Assembly: GCA_030633645.1 (NCBI GenBank)
Contig: DAOVRY010000055.1
Span: forward strand, 1-6,229
DNA length: 6,229 nt
DNA from: Pseudomonadota bacterium
GTDB taxonomy: Bacteria > Desulfobacterota > DSM-4660 > Desulfatiglandales > B25-G16
Direction: 5' to 3'
A model generated the notes under the pieces. The model saw nothing but the letters and a program-made list of their open reading frames with translations, did no database searches and had not been told where the DNA came from. Positions 6,192 to 6,229 of the stretch are shown piece by piece. The stretch's first letter is position 1. Every line of letters begins with the position of its first letter. The translations under genes were made by a program, and so were the position numbers.

Positions 6192-6229
6192 ATCCCTTGA
6201 CCCTTATAGATGGCGCCTTGAGAAAATTG

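Larger units (their letters stand above)
5681..6229. other. gene-poor region with hairpin repeats
   Basis: Apart from the two repeats annotated separately, this 549-bp stretch shows no supported gene. Short minus-strand frames exist: one of 22 codons beginning at 5880 and one of 36 codons at 5686-5796. Neither has a well-placed ribosome-binding site. A plus-strand frame (6020-6172) follows AAGGAGG at 6011-6017 by only three bases and runs through both repeats, so it is probably fortuitous. A minus-strand frame is open from the window edge to about base 6062, also across the repeats. An A8 run lies at 6086-6093. I find no convincing promoter for the arginine-rich gene. Confidence 0.6.

Noticed and set aside
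6062..6229. Minus-strand frame open to the window edge, ending near 6062, as a partial gene
   Set aside because: It runs across both inverted-repeat arms and into the hairpin. The sequence is not recognisable, and only the missing flank could show whether it is coding.

Overview
The window looks like chromosomal DNA from a Gram-negative bacterium, most likely a Desulfobacterota (delta-proteobacterial) lineage. That placement is inferred from protein character: a hom gene followed by a ThrH-type phosphatase, an MltD-type transglycosylase with a lipoprotein signal, an MJ0042 zinc-ribbon protein, and a small RR-repeat protein. No taxonomic marker is present. Base composition is moderate and no phage, plasmid or transposase gene is seen.

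Layout. Bases 1-1958 are a plus-strand amino-acid operon: possibly the last codons of an upstream gene (1-18), then homoserine dehydrogenase (hom, 33-1346), then a ThrH-like homoserine phosphotransferase/phosphoserine phosphatase (1347-1958) whose start codon directly abuts the hom stop. Together they could carry aspartate semialdehyde to homoserine and on to O-phosphohomoserine for threonine synthesis. Bases 1959-2367 are a non-coding spacer between convergent genes, with short tandem heptamers inside an inverted repeat.

Bases 2368-5680 are on the minus strand. In transcription order they hold a 56-residue arginine-rich protein (5510-5680), which is easy to miss; a 359-residue protein with two zinc ribbons, a PH-like domain and a membrane tail (4434-5513), joined to the first by an ATGA overlap; and a 606-residue MltD-like lytic transglycosylase with a lipoprotein signal and LysM repeats (2368-4188). 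The 245-bp gap before the transglycosylase contains a possible promoter with a 12-bp perfect palindrome between its -35 and -10 boxes.

Bases 5681-6229 contain no convincing gene. They carry a GC-rich REP-like hairpin (6037-6073) and an 81-bp palindromic element with 22-bp arms differing at one position (6111-6191), resembling a small non-autonomous repeat or MITE.

The most notable item is the coupled pair at 4434-5680, an arginine-rich microprotein with a zinc-ribbon/PH-like/membrane protein, for which I can name no function. I did not find evidence for a defence system, CRISPR array or biosynthetic cluster.
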